Below, one piece after another: positions 9,798 to 18,316 of a stretch of DNA of 36,051 bases. How positions within the stretch are numbered: the stretch's first letter is position 1; every line of letters starts with the position of its first letter. The position numbers were made by a program, and so were the translations under genes. The notes under the pieces were generated by a model. It made no database searches. It was not told the origin of the DNA and saw only the letters and a list, made by a program, of their open reading frames with translations. This DNA is from Chromera velia (taxonomy: Eukaryota > Sar > Chromeraceae): contig JAHBMJ010001105.1 in the NCBI GenBank assembly GCA_018398765.1, positions 1 through 36,051 on the forward strand. The letters run 5' to 3'.

Positions 9798-11332
9798 GGT
9801 GGAGAGAAAAGTTTCCAAGTGTCGCTTCAGACTGAGAATTGCTCTTCCTTCTTTCGGCTCGATACGCTGATGGAAGATGCGCAGAATGTTGGGGCTCTGG
9901 GCATTCCAGAAGTGTTTGGGGCCCTTGAAACATTGTCCAATTCGATGCGCATCATTCAGGAAACGCAGGCTTTGCAGGGTCAACAATTGACTTTGCAGGG
10001 ACAGGCTTTGGAGGCACAAGGACAAGCTATTCAAGCTGTCTAATCAGGCCTTTCTCTATCATCCCAGGTTTCCCCTCCGATCCTTCAGAGCTCGCTTGCT
10101 GGTGCGAGCACTGACATTGGTCCCGGTCACTGCGCGAGCAAGGTTGTGGAGCTTCCCACCAAGCTGGTGTTCTCTGGCAAGAGGGAGGAGCTTCAAAGAT
10201 GGCTGAAGGACGTAGAAAAGTTCTTTGAGCTGAACGAGGTGAGGGAATCAAAGAAAATGAAGATGGCAAAAGGCTGGCTACCGGCCTATTTGAAGGAATG
10301 GTATGAGAAGTATGAGGAGGAGCATGGAGTGTTCTCGAACTGGGAGTCGCTGAAGACTGAACTCACGGAGAGACTGAAGGTAACCATGGAGAGGAGTATC
10401 GCTCGGGTAAAGCTTTAGGCACTTCACTGCACTGAAGCCTTAGGGGTGGAGAAGTACAACGAGGCCTTCTCTCAGTTGGTGGGCCAGCTTCCCCACCTGT
10501 GGGAGGAAGACGTTGTCGAGGACTACATCAAGGGACTGCCGAACTCCATCGCCCTCGACGTTGCNGGTGGAGAGAAAAGTTTCCAAGTGTCGCTTCAGAC
10601 TGAGAATTGCTCTTCCTTCTTTCGGCTCGATACGCTGATGGAAGATGCGCAGAATGTTGGGGCTCTGGGCATTCCAGAAGTGTTTGGGGCCCTTGAAACA
10701 TTGTCCAATTCGATGCGCATCATTCAGGAAACGCAGGCTTTGCAGGGTCAACAATTGACTTTGCAGGGACAGGCTTTGGAGGCACAAGGACAAGCTATTC
10801 AAGCTGTCTAATCAGGCCTTTCTCTATCATCCCAGGTTTCCCCTCCGATCCTTCAGAGCTCGCTTGCTGGTGCGAGCACTGACATTGGTCCCGGTCACTG
10901 CGCGAGCAAGGTTGTGGAGCTTCCCACCAAGCTGGTGTTCTCTGGCAAGAGGGAGGAGCTTCAAAGATGGCTGAAGGACGTAGAAAAGTTCTTTGAGCTG
11001 AACGAGGTGAGGGAATCAAAGAAAATGAAGATGGCAAAAGGCTGGCTACCGGCCTATTTGAAGGAATGGTATGAGAAGTATGAGGAGGAGCATGGAGTGT
11101 TCTCGAACTGGGAGTCGCTGAAGACTGAACTCACGGAGAGACTGAAGGTAACCATGGAGAGGAGTATCGCTCGGGTAAAGCTTTAGGCACTTCACTGCAC
11201 TGAAGCCTTAGGGGTGGAGAAGTACAACGAGGCCTTCTCTCAGTTGGTGGGCCAGCTTCCCCACCTGTGGGAGGAAGACGTTGTCGAGGACTACATCAAG
11301 GAACTGCTGAACTCCATCGCCCTCAACGTTGT
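9798..11332 (+). repeat. Direct tandem duplication of a 768-bp gag segment, joined by an N
   Basis: Bases 9798-10564 and 10566-11332 are the same sequence at an offset of 768. They appear identical except for four transitions in the last 40 bp, just before the N at 10565. Near-perfect identity within a decayed element, together with a gap character exactly at the junction, points to an assembly join of overlapping contigs or alleles more than to a genuine duplication. Confidence 0.9.
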
Positions 11333-11681
11333 AAAGGCGAAGACACACACACTGTTAGAGATACAGAAGGAGGCAGCCAAGATCGAAGCCTTCCTCTCCT
11401 CCCGAGTAAAAGGTGGCAGACACCGAGATTTCCGTCTGTGCGTCCCCGAGAGTAGAGGGGTGAGCGGTCAACGTAACCAGCCGCTTATTCCTAAGGAAAG
11501 GCCCGTCCCCATGGATCTGTGTGGGGTCCGTTCGCTCCCACTACCACTCACGCCGGACGAGAGAACCCATTGCATCCGGGAAGGACGGTGCTTCCGTTGC
11601 CGCCTGTCTGGTCACAGTGCCAACAGATGCCCAGGGCTACAGGGCTGGGCAAATTATGGCAACTCCCGTGCAGACTCGTAG
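9870..11681 (+). pseudogene. gag: Retrotransposon gag (capsid and nucleocapsid), interrupted
   Basis: Structural protein that packages the element RNA. The first in-frame ATG is 9870. A Gln-rich coiled segment (QALQGQQLTLQGQAL) is followed by a typical retrotransposon-gag core, with LVFSGKREELQRWLKDVEKF, then VEKYNEAFSQLVGQLPHLWE and EDVVEDYIKEL. The nucleocapsid zinc knuckle CFRCRLSGHSANRC lies at 11589-11630 and fits C-x2-C-x4-H-x4-C. In-frame stops: TAA at 10041 and 10809, TAG at 10416 and 11184, TAG at 11679. The frame continues past 11681 into an Arg/Gly-rich stretch up to a TAG at 11904 and then into protease, so gag and pol were probably a single polyprotein. The coordinates include the 768-bp duplication. 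Confidence 0.88.
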
Positions 11682-11906
11682 AGATGGGGGCAAGGAGGAG
11701 AAAGGCAGTGGGCACGCAGTGGTAATCCCCAGCAGGGTTCTTCCTTCCAGGCGCAGTGGAGGGGGGGACACAGAGACTCGGGCCCTCGGGGCAGAGGGTG
11801 TGGTGTTCATGGAAAGCGTAGAGGTGGCCGTGACGGTGGACGATCTGGAGTCCGGACGATCTACGGGGGCTATGAAGAGGGAGAAGTGCCCCCAACACAT
11901 GGTTAG

Positions 11907-12725
11907 TGTGGTCAGTGCACAGAAATATATGGGGATCCCCAAGAGTTTGACATTCCCATCGAACACATAAACACGTATGATACAGAGTCGAATTCCGCTC
12001 TCGATTTATTCTCTGATTTGGACTTTTGTCCAGGGTTGTTTGTATACTCTGGCCGAGTGGCGGGTGTGCCTGTCAGAGTTTTGGTTGACTCTGGAGCAGA
12101 TAAAATTTATCTAGATCGCAGATTTGCCCATGCCCACCGCATCGATGTGTGCAGATTGAAACGACCAACTCCGGTACATGGGGTACTGAAAGCTTCGAAG
12201 AAGGCGATCAAAACGCAAACGGTTCGAGAGTGTGCGCCCTCTGTACCGGTCAGCATCCAAGGGTACCAAGAGACAGTAGGTGCCATGCTGGCCGACCTGG
12301 AGGAATATGATTTAATTTTGGGAACAAAGTGGGGGCGTGAGTATGAGCCAGAGTTATAGTGGTCATCTCAAAGTCTGCGTTTTTGGTTCAAGGGGAAATT
12401 GATTTACTGGGTGCCTGATGCAGAGCTTGAAGAGGAGGAAGAATTTTCAGATTGTCCCCCTCTTCTCTCTTCTGTACAGGCATACCGAGCAATCCGGAAG
12501 GGGGCGGTCTGCCACATTCTACAGTTGCAGACAAGATCCTCTTCTGGTGAGTTTGGTGTATGTCGGGTTCAAAGGCTTCATGAAATATATGAGGGGGAAA
12601 AGAATGTGGAGATGAAGGAAAAAGGAAAGGGGGGTAGTGAAACAGTGAATCACTTTCTTTCTTCGCTCCCGGCTGACCATTCTGTTTTCTCTTCACCTGA
12701 TTTGAGTGAGGTGCGTGAGTTTCTT
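11907..12725 (+). pseudogene. pol: Aspartic protease and linker region of the pol frame
   Basis: Retroviral-type aspartic protease that would cleave the polyprotein. The active-site motif LVDSGADKIYLD lies near 12081-12116 (DSG in place of the more common DTG). The second conserved element is DLILGTKWG near 12310-12336. The frame is the same as gag. A TAG at 12357-12359 falls just after the protease, and an acidic linker of about 120 residues leads to a TAA at 12726-12728 directly before the RT region. The N-terminal boundary is not clear. Confidence 0.85.
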
Positions 12726-12737
12726 TAAAAACCATCC

Positions 12738-14136
12738 GTGCCTGTCGACGTAAAAAGAATTGTGGTGGAGAATGCAACTCTCTTTCCTGACTCTCTTTCA
12801 GGATTACCTCCGTCTTGGGGCGAGGGGCTAGATTTCAAGATCAATTTGGAACCCGGCCACCCACCCCCAGCTCGCCCACCTTACCGTCTTTCTCTTGGTG
12901 AGTTGGATGAGCTGAGAAAGCAGGTGGATACATATTTGAAACAGGGATTCATTCGCCCATCATGCTCTCCGTATGCAGCTCCAGTGTTGTTTGTACAGAA
13001 GAAAGACGGAAGCATGAGGATGTGTTGTGATTACACAGGACTGAACAGAATTACAATCAAAGACAAACACCCACTCCCTCACCCACAAGACCTCATTAAT
13101 CGGCTGCATGGGGCAAAATTCTTTACTGCACTTGATTTCAGACAGTACTACCATCAAATGAGAGTAAGGGAGGGAGACATTCAGAAAACAGCATTCACGA
13201 CACGGTATGGAAATTTCGAGTGGTTGGTTGTCTCTTTTGGGTTGACAAACGCTCCACTGGCAGCAATGAGACTCATTCAGTATATATTGCATGAGTGTTT
13301 GGATCGATACGTGTCAGTTTTCATTGACGATATTTTAATTTATTTGCGGATAAGAGAAGAGCATGTAAGGCATGTGTCTCGGGTTTTATTTTTGTTGAGA
13401 CAAGCGAAATTGTTCGCGAAGCTTTCGAAATGTCATTTTTTTCAAAGAGAGGTTGTTTTTCTTGGATTGAAGATTTCAGAAAAGGGAGTGAGGTCAGAGA
13501 GAAGTAAAATAGAGGAAATTGAGAACTGGCCTGTACCAAAGAGCACGAGTGAATTACATTCTTTTCTTGGCTTGGCGTCGTGGATGAGAAGATTTATTTT
13601 CGAGTTCAGTAAGAAGGCTGCTCCGATGTATCGCTTACTGAAAAAGAAGGTGAAGTTTGAATAGAAAAAAGAGCAGCAAGCGAGCTTTGAAACAGTGAAG
13701 GAAGCCGTGAAGAAAGTGACGGAATTGTTTGTTCCCGAACCCACCCGCCCGTTTGAGGTCTTTGCAGATGCCTACGAAAAGACCTCAACACTCGCGGCGG
13801 TGTTGATGCAGAAGGACCCACAGGTCGGAATTCTGCGTCCGTGTGCCTTCGCGTCAAGAACGATGAGCCCCGTAGAGAAGAACTATCATATCAAAGACAA
13901 AGAATTTTTGGCGTGTGTGTTTGCTGTAAAGATTTCAAAAATTGGCGTCCGTATGTCTCTTGTACTACTCAAGTGTGGAGCGATCATCAATCTTTGAAAA
14001 CGATCACGTCGACTGCTGATCGGATGCAAATGTCTCTGCGCATGTGTCGTTGGGTGATGTTGTTTGATCAGATTGGAATCGTTCCTCGCTATGTGCCGGG
14101 ATCGAAAAATCGGGTGGCGGATGCATTGAGTAGAAA
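12738..14136 (+). pseudogene. pol: Reverse transcriptase and RNase H of the pol frame
   Basis: Copies element RNA into DNA and removes the RNA strand. RT blocks in order: PPYRLSLGELDELRKQV, GFIRPSCSPYAAPVLFVQKK, MCCDYTGLNRITIKDKHPLP, FFTALDFRQYYHQMRV, then the catalytic FIDD at 13320-13331 (F/Y-x-D-D box), KCHFFQREVVFLGL and SFLGLASWMRRFI. A TAG at 13662-13664 falls where the family has a Trp before the RNase H domain. RNase H begins FEVFADAYEKTSTLAAVLMQ with its first Asp, and the CAFASRTMSPVEKNY block follows. At about 13925-13945 the frame changes; WRPY and the catalytic-region SDHQSLK are in another frame, ending VPGSKNRVADALSRK. The original frame resumes by integrase. Confidence 0.93.
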
Positions 14137-14350
14137 GCCAGAGAGAGAGATAGAGGCAAACAGAGAGACAGAGGAGAAGAGAGAGACAGAGGCAAATAGA
14201 GAAACAGAGGAAAAGAGAGAGACAGAGGCAAACAGAGAGACAGAGAAGAATAGAAAAACAGAGAAGAAAAGAAAGACAGAGGAGGAAAGAGAAAACGTTG
14301 AGGAAAAGAGTGAAGAAGAAGAAGAAAAAGAAGACAGAGAGAGAGAAAAG
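14137..14350 (+). repeat. Purine-only tandem repeat between RNase H and integrase
   Basis: Almost pure A/G with occasional C, built from units such as GAGACAGAGGCAAACAGA and GAGACAGAGGAGAAGAGA. It encodes repeated RETEANRETEEK units in the local frame. It lies between the ALSRK end of RNase H and the integrase zinc-binding region. Slippage here is a natural place for the compensating frame change that restores the pol frame. Confidence 0.85.
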
Positions 14351-14361
14351 AATTTTGGCGG

Positions 14362-15872
14362 GAATAGAAATGAGAGTGGACGTGGATAAAGAGTTCCTGA
14401 GAGAGATAAAGAGAGGATACAAGAAGGAAACATTCTTTCAGGAACTGTATGAGGTGCTTAGGCATCCAGAAGAGCCGGTGCCTCGACACTTGAGAATAAG
14501 AATTCAATCATTCACTTTCATGGATGGCCTCCTGTATTTTAAAAATCGTCTGGCCATCCCTACTGATATATTGCAGAGACAGATCATCTCAGAGCACCAC
14601 GATACTGTGATGGGCGGACACCTAAGGCCAGAGAAGACTTTCTTGAAGGTGAACAGCAAGTTTTACTGGCCTAATATGTACCGTTCAGTGAAGAAATACG
14701 TGGCTTGCTATGATGTATGTCAGAGAGCAAAGCATTTAACACAGAAAAAACCAGGTTTGCTGAATCCGCTGCCCATCCCTGAATTTGCATATGAGAGTTT
14801 TTCTTTTGACTTCCTGTTTGGTCTGCCGAGGACATTGTATTGGGAAAAGATTGTGGATAGAATTCTGTCTGTGGTTGACCGTCTGTCAAAAGATGCATTT
14901 TTCATTCCAGTGTGGGAGGAGATCACAGGAGAAGAAACTGCGTCTGTTGTGTTTGAAAGAGTGGTGTGTTCTGTTGGCATGTTTCGGTCGCTTGTCTCTG
15001 ATCATAATCTTCGCTTTATTTCTGCCTTCTGGCGAAAGTTACAGAAGCTGTAGAATTCAAAAATGAAAATGAGTTCCTCTCGACACCCACAGACAGACGG
15101 ACAGACAGAGAGAGACAATAGGACGATCAGGGAGATGTTGCGATGTTTCGTGATGGACCATCAGGAAGATTAGGCCGAGGCTTTGCCTGCATGTAATTTT
15201 GCCTACAGAGACAGTGTTCATCCTGTGACTGGTCTTTCACCTTACAGATTCACGCATGGGTTTAATTCAATTCGTCTGCCTACAGTGCCGGTCAGGGGAA
15301 GCTCGCTGTCGCCTTCTGCAGCGGACTTCGTCGCAAGGTACAAGGCAGAGATCGCCCAGGCAAAGGAATTGTTGGAGCGGGCCAGAGAGACAGCAGCCCG
15401 CTATTTTGATCGACACTGCAGGGAATTGCAGGTTGGTCCTAGAGATTGGGTTTTGGTGCACAGAGAGTTCTTTGAACAAGAAAAGAGACCGGAAGGACAA
15501 AAAAGAAAGTTGGAGCCAATTTGGTTTAGTCCCTTCGAGGTAGAGAGAATGGTGACAAGAGGGGCGTATGAGCTTATCTTCCCGGCAGGTGTGCACATTC
15601 ATCCTGTAGTGAATGTAAGCTATTTGAAGAAGTATGTTAGAGAGCCAGGAGATCCTCCACCTGCAGTCAGACTTCCTAGATTTGAAGGACCGGAATATGA
15701 AGTGGAGGAGGTATTGGAATAGAAAAAAATCGGTGGAAAGTCGCATTATTTGGTGAGATGGAAGGGATTCAGAAAAGAAGAATCTGATGCCTCATGGGAA
15801 CTGGCAGAAAATCTTTCACGTGCAAAAGAAGCAATTACCGACTTCAAGAGAAGAAGAATGCAAAGGAAGTGA
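14362..15872 (+). pseudogene. pol: Integrase with C-terminal chromodomain, three in-frame TAG codons
   Basis: Inserts element DNA; the chromodomain would direct it to modified chromatin. The N-terminal HHCC zinc motif is visible (EHHDTVMGGH, then CYDVCQRAK near 14706-14732). The catalytic core has Asp in FSFDFLFGLP, Asp in LVSDHNLRF and HPQTDGQTERDNR with the expected Glu. A FAYRDSVHPVTGLSPYRF block and a GPRDWVLVHR-type C-terminal domain follow. The chromodomain is YEVEEVLE, a TAG (15720-15722), then SHYLVRWKGF and ASWELAENL, ending in TGA at 15870-15872. All parts share one frame. Further TAGs are at 15051-15053 and 15171-15173; the latter sits in ED-stop-AEALPACNFAYR, where the family normally has Trp. 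Confidence 0.93.
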
Positions 15873-16141
15873 GGCCTGGGAGTGGATAGGCATGTGTGAG
15901 GGATGAGTTAGAGAAGGAATTAATTAGTAGAGAAGTAGAAAAGTTAGTGAGCTTCAAGGTGAGAGACAAATTAAGTAGGCGTGGACGAGCTGGACAAAGG
16001 AGGTGGTGCTGGGCAGGTGACTGGTTGGATCTGGTCGGTCGTGGCATACCGACGTCCATACATGTTTCTCAACTGATTGATGCAGGCCTGAGTACTCAGC
16101 CAAGGAACTGAGCGTGGACGTCAGTTTGGCGGACGGGCATG
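15873..16141 (+). other. 3' non-coding tail of the gypsy element
   Basis: Between the chromodomain stop and the 3' LTR. A 71-codon frame at 15896-16111 is charged at its start and has no recognised domain. No clean polypurine tract is seen directly before the LTR; the nearest purine-rich word is GGCGGACGGG at 16129-16138. Confidence 0.5.
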
Positions 16142-16460
16142 TGTGAGGGGCGTGCTTGGGGCTGAGACGTCGGGCTGTACATGTGGCGGCGCGAGAGGTG
16201 CTGCCGAGGTATGAGCGCACATAGTATAGGTACCGGGACCGGCTCGGAGACGGCTTGCCGCCGGGCCACGAGTGCGCGCGATCAAATCGATTTTAGTGAA
16301 GGCTGCTATAGGACGAGGCCAAATAAATGCAGTTAATGGTTTGAGTAGCCTGGTGCATAAAGTGATCAACAGACTGTTTGACTGGCTAGATTGAACACTG
16401 ACGCTTCTAGGTCAGACGTACCTTCAGACCACCTTATAGCATTGTACTGTTCATCTTACA
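16142..16460 (+). repeat. 3' LTR of the gypsy element
   Basis: 319 bp, TGTGAGG to TTACA, matching the 5' LTR. AATAAA at 16322-16327 is the likely polyadenylation signal. GTCTG directly after it is the proposed target duplication partner of GCCTG at 9439-9443. Confidence 0.92.
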
Positions 16461-16465
16461 GTCTG

Positions 16466-16720
16466 TCACCTAGCCTGTCACTAAGAGAGAATTAATGAGA
16501 CTCAGTGTGTAAACAGAACTTTAAGCTGCTAGGGCCTATAGGTAAATAGAAATAAACAAAGAGAGACAGAGAGAGCAAGTGTGTGAATAAAAGCCGTTCG
16601 GGTGTATGGATGTGAGAGTGTTAATGGAAACCGTTAACTTTAGGCATGTGGGTGAGTGATCAAAGAGAGACAGGGAAAATGAGGGAGTAAATGAGTGAGC
16701 AAGTGAGATAGTGAGTGAGT
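16466..16720. repeat. Degenerate minisatellite, block 3, beyond the gypsy insertion
   Basis: Three or so weak units with GTGTGTGAATAAAAGCCGTTCGGG and AGAGAGACAGAGAGAGC, the same family as block 2. The array therefore continues past the retrotransposon, showing that the element landed within it. Followed by GTGAGTGA-type simple repeats to about 16790. Confidence 0.8.
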
Positions 16721-17073
16721 GAATTAGTGAGGAAAACAAGAATGACTCAGTGAGTCAGTGATTAAGTGTGTTGATGAGTGAGTAAGTGAGCATAATCAAC
16801 TACAGCAACTAATACAGTAAGCGTAGCAAGCGTGTAGTTTGGGACTTGTATAACGTTATGTTCAAACATTTTATAGACTAGCTCACAGTCTCAGTCACAG
16901 TTAGATGATTTAAAAGAGTAAGTTGATAATAAAAGGTGTATATAATGTTTGGCTACTACATATGCTACTACTAGAATGGCCAAAATATAAATGAAAGTAA
17001 ATGAAAGAAACATTACTAGTTACATTACAGCATATGTGTCTGTATGTAAAAGACCTATATATTGACTCCATAA
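16721..17073. other. AT-rich spacer with GTGAGTGAGT simple repeats
   Basis: Starts with degenerate GAGTGAGT repeats (to about 16790), then AT-rich sequence to the boundary of the inverted-end element at 17074. No gene seen. Confidence 0.4.
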
Positions 17074-17631
17074 AATAGGGGTCTAGATACGGGGGGGGGG
17101 GTGGCATAGTATATAGAGACGTGCCGAGGGGCTATGCCTTGAGAGCGTTGTATATAAAGGCGTTTTGCTCAAGGGGCAACGCCCCTAGCGTGTTATGTTG
17201 TATGTATAAGGTCTTAGACAGGCTACACCCCTTCATTATCCTTCATTGACAAAGAATTGAGCTAAACTCATGAATATATATCAGCCTACACCCTTTAATA
17301 TATCAAAATCTAGTTGTTAGATCAAAATCAAACATGATTCATTCATTCTTATCTGTTGTGAAAGAAGATGGAAGAAGATCCTTGTCGGCATCTAGTGTCA
17401 GCATACATGTCTGAATGAAACAGCTTTTGAATGGTCGTCTATTGCCGTGGAAAGCGCTCTCCCAACGCCTACCTACAACTTGCTACGCCTCTGCAAGGGC
17501 GTTGTATATAGCCATCGGCCAGAGGCCGATGCCTCCCCCCCGAGGCACTATATAGACATAATTTTGAAAGCCGATAACGATCGATAACGCCCCTTCATAG
17601 GGTGTTGTGATAGCAATTCTAGACCCCTATT
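17074..17631. mobile_element. Short element with inverted ends (MITE or foldback candidate)
   Basis: AATAGGGGTCTAGA at 17074-17087 is repeated exactly as its reverse complement TCTAGACCCCTATT at 17618-17631, giving a 558-bp unit. Inside the left end lie a G run (17091-17101) and GGCATAGTATATAGAGACGTG with CCGAGGGGC; inside the right end the inverse arrangement occurs (CCCCCCCGAGGCACTATATAG), so the similarity extends beyond the 14-bp termini. It has no coding capacity, as expected for a non-autonomous DNA element. A target duplication was not clear. Confidence 0.6.
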
Positions 17632-18127
17632 CCGTAAATAAAAAATAAAAATGTAAGTAGATTTAAGCGGGGAGCACTGTGATTTTTTTTTATATAAGCA
17701 AAAATAAGTTGTTAAAGATTTATCAGTAATATATTGCTGCGGTTACAATTTTATTTTCTTTTTCATGTTTATTCACGTTAACAGCATATATTAGCGAAGT
17801 CCTTGTACGTCATTAATTTTCTTATTAGCAAACGTATCCAATAGCAGAGCTCTTCTTATTTCTTCTTCTCAACTGTCTTAAAGCCCGTCCAGCCATCTCC
17901 GGCCCTCTACGGCATTTACAGATACCGCAGCTATGCCTTTGCGCAGCCAACAACCGTGATTGAGAGTTTTGTCATACACCGCATTAATGTATTATTAATT
18001 ATATGGGAAGGGGAACCTGTTGCATGCATGTACTACAATCATAGAGGCACCTCTCAGTGCTCTCACCCTATTTCACCCCTGGGGGCCACGGTATGTCCCG
18101 TAGGGACATTACAATGCATGCATGTCC
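17632..18127. other. AT-rich spacer, no gene seen
   Basis: A/T-rich to about 17860, then mixed. CTGGGGGCCACGG near 18078-18090 is an inverse relative of the GCCGTGGCCCCC units at 6324-6383, so this may already belong to the dispersed repeat on the right side. Confidence 0.35.
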
Positions 18128-18260
18128 GACGACTTTCTGGGGCCCGACTCAATTTGTTAATTTGAAATTCAGATTCATATGCATCTGACGAAATTCAGTC
18201 TGTCAGATCTGAATCTGAATTCCAAACGAATTAAATCGGGCCCCGGAAAGTCGTTGGGCG
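18128..18260. repeat. Long imperfect inverted repeat able to fold as a hairpin
   Basis: The left arm (about 18128-18187) reads CGACGACTTTCTGGGGCCCG, then an ATTTGAAATTCAGATTCA-type stretch. The right arm (about 18203-18258) is its reverse complement with scattered mismatches, ending CGGGCCCCGGAAAGTCGTTG. The arms are about 55-60 bp around a loop of about 15 bp. This is a foldback or MITE-like structure directly beside the dispersed repeat at 18271. Confidence 0.75.
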
Positions 18261-18270
18261 TGGAAGTAGA

Positions 18271-18316
18271 GTGCCGGGGCCCCTTCCCCAACATGTTGGA
18301 GGCCCCCAGCATGCAT
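18271..18316 (-). repeat. Inverted copy of the dispersed repeat at 6274-6319
   Basis: GTGCCGGGGCCCCTTCCCC, then AACATGTTGG, then AGGCCCCCAGCATGCAT is the reverse complement of 6274-6319 with a few changes. The A-rich run and the ATTCGG-like word beyond it also have counterparts near 6230-6265. Confidence 0.8.

Larger units (their letters stand above)
9444..16460 (+). mobile_element. Ty3/gypsy LTR retrotransposon with chromodomain (chromovirus type), decayed
   Basis: A complete 7.0 kb element: LTR, primer site, gag with zinc knuckle, aspartic protease, reverse transcriptase, RNase H, integrase, C-terminal chromodomain, LTR. The order PR-RT-RH-IN defines the Ty3/gypsy group and the chromodomain after integrase marks the chromovirus branch. 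Both LTRs run TGTGAGG to TTACA, with a likely 5-bp target duplication GCCTG (9439-9443) and GTCTG (16461-16465), one mismatch. Insertion was into the minisatellite array. Gag and pol share one reading frame, broken by TAG/TAA codons and one frameshift pair, so this copy cannot make its proteins. A 768-bp gag duplication adjoins an N at 10565. Confidence 0.95.

Noticed and set aside
10146-10418. Gag frames 10146-10418 and 10914-11186 as two separate genes
   Set aside because: They are the same gag segment in the 768-bp duplication.
13886-14507. Minus-strand Ser/Leu/Phe-rich frames opposite the pol linker
   Set aside because: Complement of the purine-only repeat in a clearly plus-strand retrotransposon.
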